Shown: one piece after another, positions 61,870-64,000 of the stretch | Numbering within the stretch: the stretch's first letter is position 1 | Layout: each line of letters opens with the position of its first letter | From: Flavitalea plasmicola | GTDB lineage: Bacteria; Bacteroidota; Bacteroidia; Chitinophagales; Chitinophagaceae | Direction: 5' to 3' | DNA: 64,000 nt | NCBI RefSeq assembly: GCF_030546645.1 | Contig: NZ_JAUOTO010000004.1 | Location: 558,001 to 622,000, forward strand | Notes under the pieces: generated by a model | The model's database searches: none | The model's input: only the letters and a program-made list of their open reading frames with translations | What the model was told of the DNA's origin: nothing | Program-made: the position numbers and the translations under genes

Positions 61870-62940
61870 TTAGTCTTTATAGCCCTGCAAGAGCCTTTCC
61901 CGAATCTCTTTTTTTGTTTTATCGTCTGTGAAAGCATGGTCGATGGCTTCGAGGTTGCAAGTGAGCAACTGTTGCTTTGACCAGTGAAACTGAGCCATCA
62001 CCAGCTGATACTCCCTGTTCAGGGTCGTATTGGAGATCGTGTATGCGTCTGTGTTAATGCTGAGCGATACGCCAGCTTTGTAGAGGCGGTGGATAGGATG
62101 GTCTCCCAGGCTGTTGTAAATATTGGTCTGCAGATTGCTGCTGGGGCATATTTCCAGGTGAATATGATGTGCGACGAGGTAGCTGACGAGGGCAGTGTCT
62201 TCTATGCTTCTTACACCATGGCCGATGCGGCTGGGGTGAAAGTTATCCAGCGTTTCCCGGACACTGGCCGGGCCTTTTGCTTCCCCGGCATGGGCAGTGC
62301 AGGGGATCTTCCTTTCCCTGGCATAGGCGAATGCCGCAATATGATTGTCGATGGGATAACCTGCTTCGTCGGCGGCTATGTCAAACCCGACGATATGGGT
62401 ATGGCGAAATTTTTCAACCAGCTGTACCGTCGTCATGCTTTGTTCCGCGGAGTAATGCCGTAAAGTGCAGAGGATCACTCCCACCTGTATGCCTGTATTC
62501 CGGATGCCTTCCGCAACGGCATCGTTCACGGCCGTCACCACTTCTTCGGGGGTGAGACCTTTCTGCAGGTGCTGGAGAGGGGCAAAACGAATTTCGGCAT
62601 ACAGAACATGATCTTTTTGCAGTTGCCGGAACAGGTCGAGGGTCACCCATCTCAGGGACTGTTTTGTCTGCATGAGGCTGATGCTTCGTATAGCGCGGGT
62701 GATGTAGTCACGAAGGTCGGTACAACGGGCCGGTGCGATAAAGTCCCGTTGGTAATCTTCCGGGGAAATGGAGGGGTCGATTTTTTTGACCACGGCATAG
62801 CTCAGTGAACAATCCAGGTGGAGATGCAGCTGTACTTTGGGCCAGGCGGCGGGGGGCGCGGACTGACATGGCGCGGGCCGGGTCATGAGCAGGGACAGGG
62901 AGAGCGCGATCAGCTGTCGAATGGGAATGTGTCGATTCAT
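61870..62940 (-). CDS. Exported adenosine deaminase-like amidohydrolase
   Basis: Start chosen at ATG 62940 (MNRHIPIRQLIALSLSLLM), giving a signal peptide of about 26 residues and a 356-residue protein. Zinc ligands of the ADA fold are His39-x-His41 (QLHLHLDCS), His217 with Glu220 (AHAGEA), His241 (IGHGVRS) and catalytic Asp298 (INTDAYTIS). In mammalian and E. coli ADA the following residue is a second Asp that binds the purine; here it is Ala299. The enzyme should act outside the cytoplasm on a purine nucleoside or a related compound. It is divergent from the Crp-type gene and shares its control region. Confidence 0.88.
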   Translation of the reverse strand: MNRHIPIRQLIALSLSLLMTRPAPCQSAPPAAWPKVQLHLHLDCSLSYAVVKKIDPSISPEDYQRDFIAPARCTDLRDYITRAIRSISLMQTKQSLRWVTLDLFRQLQKDHVLYAEIRFAPLQHLQKGLTPEEVVTAVNDAVAEGIRNTGIQVGVILCTLRHYSAEQSMTTVQLVEKFRHTHIVGFDIAADEAGYPIDNHIAAFAYARERKIPCTAHAGEAKGPASVRETLDNFHPSRIGHGVRSIEDTALVSYLVAHHIHLEICPSSNLQTNIYNSLGDHPIHRLYKAGVSLSINTDAYTISNTTLNREYQLVMAQFHWSKQQLLTCNLEAIDHAFTDDKTKKEIRERLLQGYKD

Positions 62941-62945
62941 ACATA

Positions 62946-62988
62946 CAAAATTACCTGCCATTACCGGTGATTTTTAGGACATTTGTCC
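62946..62988. promoter_or_regulatory. Promoter of the deaminase gene with Crp-type palindrome
   Basis: On the minus strand TAATTTTG (62946-62953) is a -7 box just 5 bases before the ATG, so the mRNA would be leaderless or nearly so. The inverted repeat GGACA-TT-TGTCC (62977-62988) is centred 36.5 bp from its last G. On the plus strand it overlaps a GACATTTG box for the Crp-type gene, so binding could repress that gene. Confidence 0.6.
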
Positions 62989-62999
62989 CAACCGGCACC

Positions 63000-63581
63000 A
63001 TGATCAGGAAAAGTCCCATATTTCTTCAGCTGTTAGATAAACTGATGTCCGATGACGCGTCTATGGCGGCAATCGCCATCCAGGAGCTGCCCGCAAGGAA
63101 GCGTTTAATACAACAGGATAAGAATACCCGAAGCGTATATATCATCCGCAAGGGCGTCGTAAAATGTTTTATCGCGGAAGAGAATGGTAAGGAATATATC
63201 CTTGAATTTTTAGGGGAAGGAGAAATATTGGGGGAGCTGGAAGCTATCCGGAAAACCACGGGTATGGCTACGGTGGAATCGCTGACGCCCGTTTCAGTTG
63301 TCAGGATCGATAAGGCCTGGTTCTTACAGCTGTTGATGGAGAATAGCGCGTTTAACAGGGCGGTATTGGAATTGATGGCTGGCAGGCTGGCGAACACCGC
63401 CATCAGGGCTTCCCGGCAGCAACTGTATACTTTGTCCTACAGCCTGGCGCAGCTGCTGGCTGTGCTGGATGCCGGCGGGGTCATATTCACCAAGAAAGAT
63501 CTTTCGGGATACCTGGGCATATCTGTCCGGAGCCTGAACCGGCTGCTGAAAGGATCGAAAAATGCTACATTTACCAAATGA
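63000..63581 (+). CDS. Crp/Fnr family transcriptional regulator
   Basis: Start ATG 63000 (MIRKSPIFLQLL); an in-frame GTG at 62967 would overlap the operator. The 193-residue protein has a nucleotide-binding fold (about 30-120: LIQQDKNTRSVYIIRKGVVKCFI, ILEFLGEGEILGELEAI) and a short winged helix (FTKKDLSGYLGISVRSLNRLLKG, about 164-186). It reads into a NagB-like gene by ATGA overlap and is divergent from the deaminase, so it probably regulates both. Ligand unknown. Confidence 0.93.
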   Translation: MIRKSPIFLQLLDKLMSDDASMAAIAIQELPARKRLIQQDKNTRSVYIIRKGVVKCFIAEENGKEYILEFLGEGEILGELEAIRKTTGMATVESLTPVSVVRIDKAWFLQLLMENSAFNRAVLELMAGRLANTAIRASRQQLYTLSYSLAQLLAVLDAGGVIFTKKDLSGYLGISVRSLNRLLKGSKNATFTK

Positions 63582-64000
63582 ATCTGATCATAAGCGATAC
63601 TGCGGAAGAGATGGCGCAACGGGTGGCAGACGGTGTCAGCGCCTACATGACGTTCCGGACGAACCCATTATTCTGTCCTGCGTCGGGAGATACGCCGGCT
63701 GCGCTATACCGTGAAATGCAAGCACGGGCAAAGGCCAACAGACTGGATGTGTCCAACTGGCATTTCATCGGATTGGACGAATGGGTGGGCATGAATGGAG
63801 CTGATGAGGGTTCCTGCCGATATTACCTGGACCGGGACCTCTTCCATCCATTGATGATCCGTAAAGAGCGGATCTGTTTCTTTGATGGCAGGGCGGATGA
63901 TCCTGCCCGGGAGTGTGCCCGTGGAGAAAGCTTTATAAAGGAACATGGGGGTATTGACGTGGCTATACTGGGGATTGGGACCAACGGGCATATCGCTATG
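63578..64000 (+). CDS. NagB-type amino-sugar phosphate deaminase/isomerase, N-terminal part
   Basis: The reading frame starts at ATG 63578, overlapping the Crp-type stop, and runs off the window after 141 residues. Segments SGDTPAALYREMQ (about 37-49), FIGLDEWVGMNG and LGIGTNGHIAM match the glucosamine-6-phosphate deaminase / isomerase family, with Asp of GLDEW as catalytic residue. In place of the Asp in E. coli NagB GNDGH it has Asn, as in B. subtilis NagB and AgaI, which are active. It converts amino-sugar phosphates to keto-sugar phosphates and ammonia. 6-phosphogluconolactonase is less likely. Confidence 0.85.
   Translation, partial: MNLIISDTAEEMAQRVADGVSAYMTFRTNPLFCPASGDTPAALYREMQARAKANRLDVSNWHFIGLDEWVGMNGADEGSCRYYLDRDLFHPLMIRKERICFFDGRADDPARECARGESFIKEHGGIDVAILGIGTNGHIAM

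Noticed and set aside
62967-62999. The GTG start that would lengthen the third Crp-type protein by 11 residues.
   Set aside because: It would put the palindrome inside the coding region, and the ATG at 63000 begins a normal family N-terminus.
1-64000. Possible tRNA, rRNA, CRISPR or insertion sequences.
   Set aside because: No cloverleaf, no rRNA-like stretch, no regular spaced repeats and no transposase motifs were recognised by eye; small RNAs may have been missed.

Overview
The window looks like chromosome from a Bacteroidota soil or plant-associated bacterium, most likely family Chitinophagaceae. This is inferred from three ECF sigma / FecR / SusC / SusD loci, two type IX secretion (T9SS) C-terminal tails, TAnnTTTG-type -7 promoter boxes and SusD lipoproteins ending their signal peptides at Cys-Lys-Lys. 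No rRNA, tRNA, CRISPR array or insertion sequence was recognised.

1-9603 (+): a tightly packed ten-gene catabolic operon, cut by the left edge. It holds a GH38 alpha-mannosidase C-terminus, a sugar-porter MFS protein, a solute-binding-protein fold without signal peptide, enoyl-CoA hydratase, an M24 hydrolase, a CaiB/BaiF CoA-transferase, an SDR dehydrogenase, a cupin, an RraA-like protein and a UxuA-like dehydratase. The mix of sugar-acid and CoA-thioester enzymes does not match a pathway I know. A bidirectional terminator closes it.

9719-21779 (-): glycan locus A, transcribed ECF, FecR, SusC, SusD, then a 1820-residue GH74-like enzyme with five Big_2 modules, two malectin modules and a T9SS tail. 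21908-30221: mixed genes, namely a T9SS-secreted protein, a lipoprotein, a Crp-type regulator with an MDR oxidoreductase, an operon of small protein / methyltransferase / DUF983 / SulP transporter, and a second Crp-type regulator divergent from that operon.

30227-40496 (-): glycan locus B, transcribed ECF, FecR, SusC (with STN domain), SusD, a PhyH-type Fe/2-oxoglutarate oxygenase and a secreted toroid-type glycosidase. 40602-43590: a small eRF1-like protein and an FtsX/MacB-type permease. 43601-54993 (-): glycan locus C, transcribed ECF, FecR, SusC (with STN), SusD-like lipoprotein, a secreted purple-acid-phosphatase-like enzyme and a propeller/toroid fusion. 55092-64000: an MBOAT plus SGNH O-acylation pair, CorA, a cell-wall amidase, a VWA protein, a small unknown protein, an exported adenosine-deaminase-like enzyme divergent from a third Crp-type regulator, and the start of a NagB-type deaminase.

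The most striking regulatory pattern is that each of the three Crp/Fnr-type genes lies beside a palindrome whose centre is exactly 36.5 bp from the last base of a TAnnTTTG box (25748-25791, 29463-29507, 62946-62988). This is the spacing expected of class II activation, and I found it by reading the intergenic regions.
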